Shown: positions 1 to 10,417 of the stretch, piece by piece | Layout: each line of letters starts with the position of its first letter | Position numbering within the stretch: position 1 is the first letter of the stretch | DNA from: Molanna angustata | Taxonomy: Eukaryota; Arthropoda; Insecta; Trichoptera; Molannidae | DNA: 64,000 bases | Reading direction: 5' to 3' | NCBI GenBank assembly: GCA_963576475.1 | Contig: OY754984.1 | Span: forward strand, 17,210,275-17,274,274 | Notes under the pieces: generated by a model | The model's database searches: none | What the model was told of the DNA's origin: nothing | What the model saw: the letters and a program-made list of their open reading frames with translations, nothing else | Program-made: the position numbers and the translations under genes

Positions 1-827
1 TCATTATATTTTGAAAAAGAAAAAAAAGGGTAGTATTATTTTAGAATGACAACCCTAAGAACATACCAGATTCCCATTTCACTGATAACTCTCAACCTAT
101 CTAAAGTTTATCTGTTTGGTTTACTAGCAACACTACTAATGGAGAAACCCTATAAACGTCAATCGGAAGTTAGCGGGACAATAATTATATGGTAAGAGTT
201 TTGTTGTAAATAAAGTTTGGTCTCTGCTCCAACACACTGTCCCAAACCTTGGGATTGATGTTGTTTGCTACACGGATAGATGGGTTGAAATTTAATAACC
301 AGAGTGAGCTGGAATACCAGCGGTGAACTTCCATCACACTTTCCAAGTCCCCCATTCAATATCATTATAGATAGAGACGCTGATCGCTGATGAAATGCAA
401 GCCTCAGGGAATATAGAGATAGTACAAGAATTGGAAACGGTATCGTCTAAAAAACTAATACATAGTACAGCGTATGTCTTAAAATGTTCTATCATAGTTT
501 TCTGTTTTTATGTGTCGTTTTAATAAATATTTTCACTTAAATTGTAATATATTTTATTTTATTTAGGCAAGAATTCCCTAATACTTCTATGCATAATAGT
601 TAAGTAGATAAAATACGTATAGTTTAGGTAAATATTGCATACCTACACTACACTATCATTGTGAAGTGTAAGGTACTGTAGGTGTAGTGTCTATTTTATA
701 TTATGTTTTGTTGCGGATGGAAATTACAAAATTAGTATAGATCCGTAGATTTAAGATCAAACATTATTTGAACACAAATTTTTTAACACATATTTAACAC
801 GAAAATTAAAAATATAATGATAATAAA
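1..827. other. AT-rich stretch, nothing assigned
   Basis: No convincing coding region, RNA gene or recognisable repeat was seen. Open frames here are short, lack motifs and have the low-complexity composition expected of AT-rich intergenic or intronic insect DNA. Confidence 0.5.
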
Positions 828-1028
828 CACTTCCTTGCACCCTGCGCAAATGACGAGTTTATTACCGTATGGCAATTTCTTCCAAATAACAAGTGTTTCC
901 AGCCTAGAGATTCAATATTTACGTAAGAAATGAATTTAAATAAATTTCTCCTCTGCTGGAAATCGAACCCAGGACGCCCGCACAGAAGCCAAACGGCTTA
1001 CTTAACTGTGCCGCGGCGGTCGGCATAA
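828..1028 (-). mobile_element. tRNA-derived SINE with LINE-like 3' tail (copy 1)
   Basis: On the minus strand the right end is a tRNA-like head. Around 955-975 it has a B-box-like GGGTTCGATTTCC, and a GC-rich A-box region lies near 1005-1025. The body continues through AGGAGAAATTTATTTAAATT into a tail at 860-900, whose minus strand reads GGAAGAAATTGCC then GGTAATAAACTCG. A second copy with the same order (head, body, hairpin tail) lies at 18432-18640, so this is a real family. The tail resembles the hairpin ending several LINEs in the window, which suggests mobilisation by a LINE enzyme (inference). Confidence 0.65.
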
Positions 1029-1065
1029 TTGGTATTATGTGGTTTTTATTTATTTATGTATATTA

Positions 1066-1283
1066 TATAAATATAGTACAACAAATACCTTAAATATACC
1101 ATACATTAAAACAACTTTTGGACAACGTAGCGTACGATACTTTTCAACAAAACTCTTCAATAGTCTACCAACAAATATTAAAAACATTAAAAATGCAAAA
1201 GAATTTAAAAAATTATCACTAAGATGGGTTTATGAAATAGATGAAAAAATCCTGAAGGAAATAATTCTACCAAATAAAATGTA
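1066..1283 (+). pseudogene. LINE ORF2 C-terminal fragment
   Basis: The frame contains IKTTFGQRSVRYFSTKLFNS followed by LPTNIKNI, the far C-terminus typical of jockey/CR1-like LINE ORF2 proteins, which read roughly 'T..G.RS.RYF..KL.N.LP..I'. Related versions occur at 23300-23400 (TTHGQRHLKYYAIKLNNCLP) and, broken, at 17075-17320. Only the extreme C-terminus survives; no reverse transcriptase core is present. It ends at a stop near 1282 and is followed by A/T-rich DNA. Confidence 0.55.
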
Positions 1284-1779
1284 AAATGCACTATTAGGTA
1301 CAAACAACAGAATAGACAATTGAAAAAAGTGAAAAATAAGTACTTTTGTTTTTTTTTTATCTCTAAATCAATCAATTTTTTCAACAAATAATTTATTTTT
1401 ACAATTTTTGTTGTGTGTTAATGACTCATAATGAAATATTGTGTTTGGAAAGAGAGAAAGAAGGATGCATACGCTTGAATGCGTAGCGTATGTATGTACA
1501 TTTACTTATATTATATGTAAACGTATCTATAAATAAACAACGCAATAGACAACAATATAAAACTAGCTCACCTTAGCACAGGCTATACCTAGTGAGGGGG
1601 CTAGTAACAAAGATACAAACAAAAAGGATAGCTTTAACTATGTAAGCAATAGTGAAATAATGAAATTATATTTATTGCAATGAAATAACTTATATTTACT
1701 TTGTATGTCTACTATGTATGAATAAGCTTATATTACCTTTAATTATTTTGTATCTTATATCTACTCTATGTTTTTGGAT
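1284..1779. other. AT-rich stretch, nothing assigned
   Basis: This probably includes the 3' untranslated end of the preceding LINE fragment. No other feature is supported. Confidence 0.4.
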
Positions 1780-2205
1780 AGAAATAAATAAAAATAAATA
1801 ATAAATAAATATCTTTCTGTATATACAATTAGTACCTACACTGGCGGGCTTATTGCCTAATGGCCATTTCTTCCAGTCAACCAAAGTTATTGTTAAATTT
1901 AACAAACAATGTGTACAATGGCAATAAGTTAATCACATTCAGCGCCCTTGAGGTGAGATATTCACGAAAACGGCGCTATATAAATCATCCAAATTTATTA
2001 TTATTATTACAAAAATTAACAAAGATAGCAAAAGAAAAGTAAAAAAAAATCAAAGAAGATAGCATATAAGAACAATTAATAGCAATGATAGGAAAACTAA
2101 AGGATAAAGAAAGGAAGAGGAGATGAAGATGCAATCAGGTATTGTCCGATAAAAATTTTTGCTGTAGCCTTTTCTTGAAGATGTTTAGTGAGATAGACGA
2201 CGTTA
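1780..2205 (-). mobile_element. LINE 3' end with terminal hairpin
   Basis: Reading the minus strand from 2205, the sequence runs CATCTTCAAGAAAAGGCTA, a C/T-rich tract, then GGAAGAAATGGCC...GGCAATAAGCCCGCCAGTGT and an (ATTT)n-like tail at 1780-1810. The same succession is found on the plus strand at 56500-56883, with close matches throughout, so this is the 3' terminus of one LINE family. The upstream codons resemble the usual ORF2 end (FKKRL). Only the end is present, as expected of 5'-truncated LINE insertions. Confidence 0.7.
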
Positions 2206-2920
2206 TTATAAGGACTTAGACTATTTATTATTTCATAGTTTTTGAATGTCTATTCGAGATTTGGGAATATATCGATATTATCCATAAGATAAAGTGAGTT
2301 GGCTGAATGGGGGAGAAATAACCGATTATAGTATTGTAGAGTTTTAGTGAAAAATATTCCTAAATGTGGTGTTTCTAATTCGTACTGTTATTTTAATTTG
2401 AGGAACGATGTTTGATACATCTAACAATTAATTAATTACTTATATTTATTTTTACTTAATTCATCTATAGTTTTGGCATTTAACGTGATTTAAGCATTGG
2501 TGAAATTTGAGATCATTGCTTTAATGGTGTACATTCGTGCATTGTACATATCGAAACCTGCCTCAGCGAAAAAATATCTTAAGTTACATATTTGCCGGAA
2601 AATATGACTCGATTTTAATCTGCTTTAAAGTTTGACACAAAATATAAATTGCCATACAATATTTATTTAATTAACACTTTTTAATAGACACATAATATTG
2701 CATAGTACAAATGGGGAACTTATTACATGGAGGCACTTTTTTCCAACTAAAGATCTAAAAAATACAAAAATGATAAATAAGACAAAAATGACCTTATAAG
2801 TCTGGCGCAATTCAGGGGTGACTTGCGAAAAATGCATTGTTACCTCAGGTATAAGAATTGTTGCTCTTATTATTTATAAAAAAACAATTCTCTCAATGGA
2901 TGGCGTAACAACAAAAAATA
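2206..2920. other. AT-rich stretch, nothing assigned
   Basis: No coding or repeat signal that I could tie to another copy in the window. Confidence 0.4.
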
Positions 2921-3365
2921 AATAAAAAATAAAAAGAATGTTGTTCATAATTTCACACATAGATGGCTGTAGTAAAAAAATTTATTTTCAAGCGAAAAGA
3001 ATTTCAGTATTGCAATATATAGAACTTTCAAAAGTTGAATTGATAGGGATCTCATTAAAAAAGACATAATTGGTGAATACTCCATAGATGGCAATAGTAC
3101 AGTTCCTTATTTTTAAGTGAAATGTTACACACTATTCAAATATATAGAACTTTCAAAAATTACATTGATAAGGGAACCAAATAAGAAGGCATAATTGGTG
3201 AACGTTGCGCAGGCGCATAAAGTGATCACGTAAAACCAGCCGATGACAGGTCGTAGGCCCTGTAGGTGCCTTGATTTCCCGGTTCTCCTACAGTAAATAT
3301 TCCAATTTCGTCTCTATTGAGATACGTTTCGGCATTAATTTTCCGAAATTAAGTTTCGGCGTAAT
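2921..3365 (+). repeat. Interspersed repeat R1 with internal duplication
   Basis: It holds two diverged tandem versions of a roughly 135-150 bp block. Each contains ATAGATGGC...AGT, then AATATATAGAACTTTCAAAA, then ATAATTGGTGAA, starting near 2960 and 3085. The block is followed by a tail with GTTGCGCAGGCGCATAAAG, GATGACAGGTCGTA and TTCGTCTCTATTGAGATA. The same succession without the duplication lies at 43520-43800. No coding capacity is seen. It is likely a non-autonomous element of unknown class. Confidence 0.65.
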
Positions 3366-5160
3366 ATGCAATACAACAGTTTAAATAATAAAAATACCCT
3401 TGTTATTGCAAAAAACAACATAAAGAAAAGAAAAAAGAGGATAAGTAGCGATCAAAAGGGATGGTGTGTGGGATGGGATGTACATTGTAAGGGAAGAGTA
3501 AGTGTTTCAGGCAAGATATGAAGGTTCTAATGTCTAATGTCAAATGCTATTTTTTTCCATAACCGGGCAGCATGAATGGTAAAAGAAGATGAATAATACC
3601 TACTCAGTAACGTGAGGTAATATGGCGAGGGTTATTTCTTCTCCAGATTGAAGTGGGAGTCCATGAGAGGCTAAACGTTAAAGTTAATAATTTAAAATAA
3701 CAGAAAACCGTACCAGGAACAAATAAACATATGTACATACATATGTACATCCAAAATTAAACAAATCATTTGCGCAGCACCACTACACATACATATATGA
3801 CAGAACATTTTTTCATCAATCTTCCAACGGAATTAAGACAGTCAAATTATGAAACGCTAGGTAACAAAATAAAGAAAACCTTTAAAGTAAAAGAATAGGA
3901 AAGGGGTAATGGAATCATGGGGTATAAATTAATTTATTGTGCAAGGTATGGTGGTTTATGAGAAAACAAAAACAGAGAAGCTAAAATTATACTCACCATA
4001 AAACCTTACCACCAGCAGTCAGCGATATTGCAATGAGACTCATATGAAATAAAGCAAATATCTCAGTATCTCAGAGCGTGTTGTTTATTGATTAAGACAA
4101 AAAAAAGGATATATTTGAGTATCAAATAAGAATTTTCTGTTCAATAGAACAGTAAGGAAAACATGAAAGCTGACTCAGATATGATGTGGGTAAGATTGAG
4201 CGATGAAAGAAACGCATAAGTACAAAAGAAATTACAATTTATTGTTATCATGGTTGGTAATGAGTGTTAAATATGATGCAATTATCTACGCTACCTGAAC
4301 TAATCTAAATATTTGACATATTGATAAAACAATTTAATTCTTAAATTACAATTTACAAGTTTTCAGATATTTTTCTAAACCATGTGGTGTATAATAACCA
4401 AGAAATATTAAACATGACATAATTAAACAGATTGAACTAAATTTTCAAATAATATCAGTATTTCATATATTTTTTTAATCAATTAGAAATGAAGCAGTTT
4501 TATGAATTTCCATCTTCTTGAAGATGATCAGCAGGTACAATTGTTGAGATGAAAACTACCATCGTAGTATTTACGTCGATTTGAAGTGCAATTTACAGGT
4601 GTTTTACAGTTATTATCCATTAATGATGTGCAAATATGAGTGTGCACCAACCATGATATTTAAAATTATTTATTTTTCATCATCCATGGCATACTTAGTA
4701 AAGTATGCCAATATTGAAGCATGATGAAAAGACAGCATGTACAAAAAAGACAAGAAAAGGTAAAGGTAACAAAGGGACAAAGGAGGCGGTTATATTTCCT
4801 GCAAGAATTCAGTTAAATTAGCGAACGTGACTCATGCCAGATATTTTATATAGACGAGGATCGATGAAACTTAATAAAACTTACCCAGCCTCCTTTGAAC
4901 TTAAATTTCCCGTCTTTGCTGGGTCTCACGCATTTTGACGCCATGTGACACATCGTGTCGGCTGTCAGCGTTGAAAAGGAAGGCATAGATACCTCGATCC
5001 GCGTATCTAATCCGTTCAAGGCTGCGTTCGCCTTACAACTTTTTTAGAAATATTTCCAATATTGCGAAGTGCGTTCGTTTAAGACATTTTTATAAACATT
5101 AAATTAAAATAATTAAGTAGTGACGTGCAAATACAAAAATAACGTCACAATTGTTTTAAT
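3366..5160. other. AT-rich stretch, nothing assigned
   Basis: The only structure noted is a short ATGTACATACATATGTACAT palindrome near 3730. A slightly GC-richer patch lies at 4880-5030 (CTGTCAGCG...CGATCCGCGTATC) and has no recognisable product. No gene is supported. Confidence 0.4.
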
Positions 5161-5310
5161 GCTTTTGTATTTATGCTTTTTTTTGTTTTGATGCTTTTTG
5201 TATTGATGCTTTTTTTTGTTGTGATGCTATTTGTATTGATGTTTTTTTTTTGTTTTGTTGCTATTTGTATTGATGCTTTTTGTATTGATGTTTTATTTTT
5301 GTGTACCTAT
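5161..5310. repeat. T-rich tandem repeat
   Basis: Imperfect tandem units of about 30-36 bp are built from TTTTTTGTTTTGATGC and TTTTTGTATTGATGC. They give a false hydrophobic reading frame (MLFVLM repeats), which should not be taken as a gene. The array directly precedes a SINE. Confidence 0.75.
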
Positions 5311-5351
5311 AGTAATAATATTGATTTTATTATGTTGTATGTCTTTATATT

Positions 5352-5545
5352 TAGATGGGTCGATGGCAGAGCGGTTAGCGCGCTGGGCTAGTAATCCAGT
5401 TGTCACGAGTTCGAATCCTGCCTCGACCGATTTCGTTCACCTATAGCACACGCATTTATTTGCTTATTTTAGGGAACGTAGGAAGAAACAAAAACAGTGT
5501 ACAAATTCAAATAATTGTTATATATTTTCATTGAAAAAATAAATT
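5352..5545 (+). mobile_element. tRNA-Thr-related SINE (copy A)
   Basis: The head at 5358-5430 folds as a tRNA. It has the A box TGGCAGAGCGG, an anticodon stem-loop CTGGG-CTAGTAA-TCCAG giving anticodon AGT (threonine), and the B box GAGTTCGAATCC. It is followed by the SINE body TTTCGTTCACCTATAGCAC and an A-rich end after 5480. The same head plus body occurs at 23915-24110 and in partial copies elsewhere, so this is a retroposon and not a tRNA gene. A- and B-box elements would serve as an internal polymerase III promoter. Confidence 0.8.
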
Positions 5546-6204
5546 AAAAAACAACATCATTATTAAAAAAAAACATGGTAACAGATAATAATGGGTATTT
5601 TAAATCAAACAAATGATTTGGTCTACATATATATTTTTTCCTGAATCCAGGACGACCGTTTCAGCTTATTAGGCCCTTATCAACTGGATAATTATGGAAT
5701 TCTACATATTCAACACCGTCAGCATTGAAAAAATAAAAAAAAATGGTAACAGATATTTAATCGTTTTTACCTATTTATTTTCAATTGATTATAATTTTTA
5801 TTTTTGTGAAAGAATCCTGTCCTGGTAAAGGAGTCAAATGAAATCTCTTTAGAAAAAAGTTTGCCATTGCTGTGATTCTACGAAGAGAAAAAGGGTTTAT
5901 TTAATAATGTACTTGTTAAATTGTTTTTATTTGTCTGTCACATAAAGTGACATTGATATAAACTCTGGGGTTTCGTTAATATGATAGACAAATGTCAATT
6001 GGAATATCAAATTAGACGTAAATGTCTACAAAAAAATAAATTAAAGAAATAAGGACATTTAAGTTAAAAGGAAAAGTCGGGTTTTTTTATTATTATTTAT
6101 CATATGATGAAAATATGTAGCGTATTTATTTTTCCATTTCTATGCGTTCACATTGGTATAAAAAGATGCACGGGAAATAGATACAAATACATTGCAAATA
6201 TACC
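5546..6204. other. AT-rich stretch, nothing assigned
   Basis: No supported feature. Confidence 0.4.
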
Positions 6205-6440
6205 ATTACGGCATATCACCAAATGTGGGGTAACCAGCGACAGGTGAACAAAAGAGGGAAACACGACACCTGCGTGTATTATCCCCACACACCAGTCTCG
6301 TCTCACGTATGAAAGGCGTTACATTCAGAATTGGTGGTGAACCTCATTGCTGTACTATGTGAAATGATATTGTTGCCTGTTGTATTTTAGATTACCCGGC
6401 TCTTACGAGACGCACTATTCTAAAAATGAAAATATTATTT
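6205..6440 (+). repeat. Interspersed repeat R2 (GTGGGGTAACCAGCGAC family)
   Basis: It carries the family's landmarks in order: a CATCAC-like start, GTGGGGTAACCAGCGACAGG, AACACGACACCTGCGTGTAT, CCAGTCTCGTCTCAC, ATTCAGAATTGGTGGTGAA, GATTACCCGGCTCTTACGAG. Other copies lie at 9203-9790 (interrupted), 31385-31530, 42062-42290, 42833-43025, 59828-60405 and 61560-61850, in both orientations. There is no open frame, no obvious terminal inverted repeats and no tRNA head, so the class is unresolved. Confidence 0.8.
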
Positions 6441-7357
6441 TTCATTTTCATTATGAGTTGAAACGGATCTTTTTAAGTGAAACAAATGTCCAAAAGTTTA
6501 TATAAGTAAATTAAAAAAATAACATTGTGTTTAGAAGACTCAAGATGGAAAGATCTGACGATTACCTACCAGAAGAGAGCGCCCAAGATAAAAAGTGAAG
6601 AGGCAAGAAAGAAAATGTAGAAATCTTTTTCTCAGCTTCTTCTTTTTTTCGAAAACGTTTTGAACCGTTTTCGAGCTTTAACTTATTACAAAGTAGAAAT
6701 TAACCAATGTGTTTATATATTTCTTTAATTCTTGCTCCTAGTTCAAATGAGTTCAATTTCATAACATTTAACGAAAACTTTACAAAACATAAAATTTTAA
6801 ATTCAAAAAAGTAAAATGCATAAATATTCAAGATCAACGCATTACGATTTCAATCGAGTTAGACGTAATAATGAATAAATTATACGTCGAGTTGGGAAAT
6901 AATTTATTTGTTTGCATTGATTCATTGAAATGCCATCAACAAACAAACATCCAACAGTCAACTGAATTATTTACAATGTTTTGTCTTTTGTGCTTTAAAG
7001 GTATATTATATACCCTTGAGTTTTAGATAGGTATATGCCCTTAAGTTATAGGTATATACCTTTAAGTTATTCAAATTTATGTGACGTATTTTATTGAATT
7101 CCGAGACCCTGGTTTCCGGTGGAGCGTACGACCATCTTATTATTGGAAATATATATGAGATGCTTTACACCCAAAGAGAATTTCACTCTTTTCAAAACAT
7201 CTGAATTTGGTAGCGGTAAGTACATTGAGAAATTTTCTATGTAATAATAATAAAACAATCAAAATAGCTCACTTACATACCGCAGTTTTTATGTACCTAC
7301 CTCAAGGGCCCTTTCCATTTATAACTTAATTAAACATTGTAAGTAACCTTTTTTATA
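6441..7357. other. AT-rich stretch with short GTATAT repeats
   Basis: Around 7005-7075, three imperfect repeats of GTATATACCCTTGAGTT type occur. Nothing else is assigned. Confidence 0.4.
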
Positions 7358-7986
7358 TAACTAGTTGCATGTAACACTATTTTTTTTATGGCAAATTTAA
7401 TTATTATCTTGTTAGTGTCTTGTTTTTTTTTTCAGTATTTTAAAAAAATTGAAAATATAGGCGGTTAAATATATCACATAAATATATCATAAAAAATGTT
7501 TTTCTTAGTAAAAAATGGTTGAGAAACTCTTTAAAAAAAACTTATTTGAGATATTGTATTTTTCTACATTTAAACCCATTTACATGGTTCAGCGTTCTAG
7601 CTTATATGGTTTTTGAGATAAATGGAAAAATATAGTTAAAATTCACATAACCCCTGACTGAGACAAAATTCAAAATTCTTAGTATGAAAATTTTGCAGGC
7701 CCGTAACTATCTATATTTTCTGAAATGTTGAGCTCTGTATATTGGGCGAATCAAAAGTTATAAGCGGGGAAGGGGCACACACAGATACCTACAATAAATG
7801 TTCTACTCCGAATTCTGAGTAAATCCATATACGGAATATACATATATGCTGCGAAGCCTCTAAGTTGGTGTTTTTTGACTTCAAAATTGGAAAAAACGTG
7901 AAAAATATGCATACAAATCTCGCGTATCTTGGCTTGATACTTTGTCTATATGTAAAGAGAACAAAGTTCAGTTGACAGTTGGATAG
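7358..7986 (+). repeat. Interspersed repeat R3 (short copy)
   Basis: It begins with AACTAGTTGCATGTAACAC and ends with TTGACAGTTGGAT. Shared internal landmarks include CATAACCCCTGACTGAGAC, CGAATCAAAAGTTATAAG, TTCTGAGTAAATCCAT and GCTGCGAAGCC. A longer copy lies at 46141-47120, where the ends include ATCCAACTGTCGAT and its inverse ATCGACAGTTGGAT. This copy lacks about 300 bp near the left end. It is probably a non-autonomous DNA element; no coding sequence is visible. Confidence 0.7.
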
Positions 7987-8350
7987 CACTTAGATTAGTC
8001 TCCTTATCATATCCTTCTCCCCCCTCTCCTGTCCCCTCCGTTTCTTTATTATTTTTGTTTTGTATGTATTTATAATTTCATTATATGTTTTATTCATAAA
8101 AATTTTTGGTGAGTACCTTAAGAAAACAATATGCTTCACCGAATGAATATGTTTGGTTGGTTGGAAAATATTGTTATTTGGCAATAAGTTCGCCATTGTG
8201 CACGTGTGCTCAAAAAGTTTTCAATAAATAAATAAATATAATTTTGTCATACTTTGTAATCCGCTTGGATGGAAGAAATTGTCTAGTGGCAATAAGCCAG
8301 CCAGTGTTCATTAAATTTGTTTACATCATGCACAAAAAGATAAATAAATA
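7987..8350 (+). mobile_element. Two consecutive LINE 3' ends
   Basis: The first tail runs through a C/T-rich tract (8005-8045) to GGTTGGTTGGAAAATATTG, TTGGCAATAAGTTCGCC and (AAAT)n at 8220-8236. The second follows immediately with TTGGATGGAAGAAATTG, GTGGCAATAAGCCAGCC and another (AAAT)n at 8335-8350. The shared terminal hairpin and adenine-rich tails mark 3' ends of related LINEs. The second is inserted in, or joined to, the tail of the first. Confidence 0.65.
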
Positions 8351-9200
8351 TTTACCTATGTACGAATAAAAAAATCCTAAAAAGAATCATATTAAATGCT
8401 CTGTTAATAGCGACAACAGTCCAACTGAACTAATGAAAACTATTCCAATATATACATTAATTCCCGTATATGTCCCATTTACTGTTTAAGTTATAATAAT
8501 AATAATATACTTTAATGTCCAAAATAGCATTCCCTCCTTTATTGTAACAATAACATTCGAGAAAAACTCATTATGGCTCTTTGTGCCCGTTTTTCTAATC
8601 GGTGACCATTAAACACAGCCTTTCCCCAACTACCAAACGGTGACAATAGTCATTTCCGCTTTTAATTATTGAATAGTTTTTTTGCAAAAGACCGTCCTGA
8701 AATTTGTGAATCTATGTATACAGTCCGGTGAAATGAACCCGTATAAATTGTATTTCCAGTAGCCTTATATATTATAGTGATTTCACATTTTGCCTATACG
8801 TAATCATTTTTATTATTTTATTAATTTTCATTTTATTTCAGAAAGCTACAGCTTTGTAATTTGTGTGGTTATATGTGGTGCTATTAGAATTAGCACAAGC
8901 CAATAATGATTTCTTCAATTTAAGAAAGAATGAATAAAAAATATTTAAACATTCTGAGCAGTAGGTAAAAGAATAACAATAATAAAAGGAAAAAAAAACG
9001 ATTGATAAAAAAAATACAATACATGATGAGAATAAAATGAGGAAAAGAAGAATGGACTGGAGTGAAGAGTGTGGAAGTGTGGATGGTACATAACTGGAAG
9101 GCCCCAAGTGATTGCCAACATCGGGAAAACCTGATATAGCACATGCAGAAGAAGTACAATAAAAACTTTTTAAGATCGATCGCCTTGTTCATTTAATTCA
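8351..9200. other. AT-rich stretch, nothing firm
   Basis: The plus-strand stretch 9040-9190 has a somewhat coding-like composition and could be another decayed LINE C-terminus, but no motif is firm enough to call. Confidence 0.35.
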
Positions 9201-9261
9201 TTCATTCTTACCATCACGGCATTTCTCACAATGTGGGGTAACTAGCGATAGATATGCGGAT

Positions 9262-9540
9262 GACTTCTTCTTCAGTCTTTTTTTTTCCATTCTTGGACAT
9301 AGGTGTCTTGATCCTCCACATCTCTCTGTCTTGGGCACACTGAATCCATCTCCCTCCGGCACATTTCTTAATGTCATCGGACCACCTCGCTTGGAGTCTG
9401 CCGACACCTCTTCGGTTTGTTCTCGGTCGCCATTCTATGATCTTTTTGGTCCATTGTGAATCCTGGCATCTGGCAATATGCCCAGCCCAGCTCCACTTAA
9501 GACCAGCGACCCTTTCCGCTACATTGGCTACTTAACGGGT
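9262..9540 (-). pseudogene. RTE-like LINE C-terminal fragment
   Basis: The minus strand encodes a decayed C-terminus with order WAGHIARCQDSQWTKK..., then VGRLQARWSDDIKKCAGGRW, then QCAQDREMWR. This is the familiar 'W.GH.AR ... GRP..RW.DDI' ending of RTE-like and related LINE proteins. It ends next to a CTTCTTCTTC run (GAA repeats on its own strand), a tail type shared with the elements ending at 48760, 53783 and 60800. A closely similar copy is at 60800-61210. Confidence 0.7.
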
Positions 9541-9544
9541 GTGC

Positions 9545-9662
9545 ATAAACTTTTTTTTTACGTTCCCTAAATAAAGCATATGCTGGTGCTATAGGTGAAC
9601 GAAATCGGTCGTGGCAGGATTCAAACTCGCCACTACTAACTGCTCTGACACCACTCATCTAA
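9545..9662 (-). mobile_element. Degenerate tRNA-Thr-related SINE
   Basis: The minus strand reads a damaged tRNA head (CTCTGACACC on plus is the inverse of the A-box region), a CGACCGATTTCGTTCACCTA junction, then TAGCACCAGC and GGGAACGT. This is the body seen at 5352-5545. Part of the anticodon arm is missing. Confidence 0.6.
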
Positions 9663-9790
9663 TAAAAGAAAACACGAAACTTTCGCGAATCCACACACAC
9701 CGGTTGCACCTCACCTAATAAGGCATTACATTTAGAATGGGTGATGAATTTCATTGCTATGTGATAATATATGTTGAAATGAGTTGAAGC

Positions 9791-9927
9791 ACTATTATAT
9801 GCCAGTGATTCACAGCAGTAAACAAATAACAACAAATTTATTAATATGACATCAAAAGAAAATTTAAGATGACGAATTTAACTTGTTAATTTTGTCGGCG
9901 GATAATTCGTGGTGAAACTCCATTATA
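9791..9927. other. Short unassigned spacer
   Basis: AT-rich; GATGACGAATTTA at 9868 recurs just outside the right end of the fold-back element (10418), a possible duplication of flanking sequence. Confidence 0.35.
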
Positions 9928-10417
9928 CTAGGTATAAATGAAAACACTAATTTGTTTAAGCTGCACTATTTAATTTGAAACTGGCACTGACCGGTATCGA
10001 TCTGTTGAAGATAATCGTCATAGTGCGCGAAAATGAAAGTGAACAGAGTATAAATATAACTGAAATATTGGTACACAACCTTTTTTTTCCGTTCCGTTTC
10101 CGTTTCTTTAATGTATAATGTAAAATCAGTTTTTCTTTCTACTTCAACATTACTACACATTATATACATCACATATATTTACCATACTGTTTTGTTTGCC
10201 AGTTTTCTTCATCAGTTCTTTCTGGCAATACTAATCGAACTGATAGAATTTTACAAAAAAAAAAGGTTGTTTACCAATATTTCAGTTATATTTATACTCT
10301 GTTCATTTTCATTTTCATGCACTCTGACGATGATCTTCAACAAATCGAAGCCGGTCAGTGCCAGTTTTAAATTAAATAGTGAAACTTAAACAAATTAGTG
10401 TTTTTATTTATACCTAG
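9928..10417. mobile_element. Fold-back element with ~160-bp arms
   Basis: The left arm (9928-10091) and right arm (about 10255-10417) are inverted copies. CTAGGTATAAATGAAAACAC on the left pairs with the reverse of GTGTTTTTATTTATACCTAG on the right. The match continues through CACTGACCGG/CCGGTCAGTG, GAACAGAGTATAAATATAAC and GGTTGT next to the central loop. The 160-bp loop is unrelated. Mismatches are few, so the palindrome is long and could extrude or cause replication slippage. No transposase is encoded, so it would be a non-autonomous fold-back DNA element. Confidence 0.8.

Larger units (their letters stand above)
9203..9790 (+). repeat. R2 repeat interrupted by nested insertions
   Basis: The left half (9203-9261: ATTCATTCTTACCATCAC, GTGGGGTAACTAGCGATAG) and right half (9663-9790: AAAGAAAACACGAAAC, GAATCCACACACACCGG, AGAATGGGTGATGAATTTC) join to match other R2 copies. 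About 400 bp between them is foreign: a minus-strand LINE C-terminus and a minus-strand SINE. The R2 copy is therefore older than its inserts. Confidence 0.65.

Noticed and set aside
5173..5446. Small membrane protein rich in Leu, Phe and Met
   Set aside because: Arises from a T-rich tandem repeat running into a SINE.
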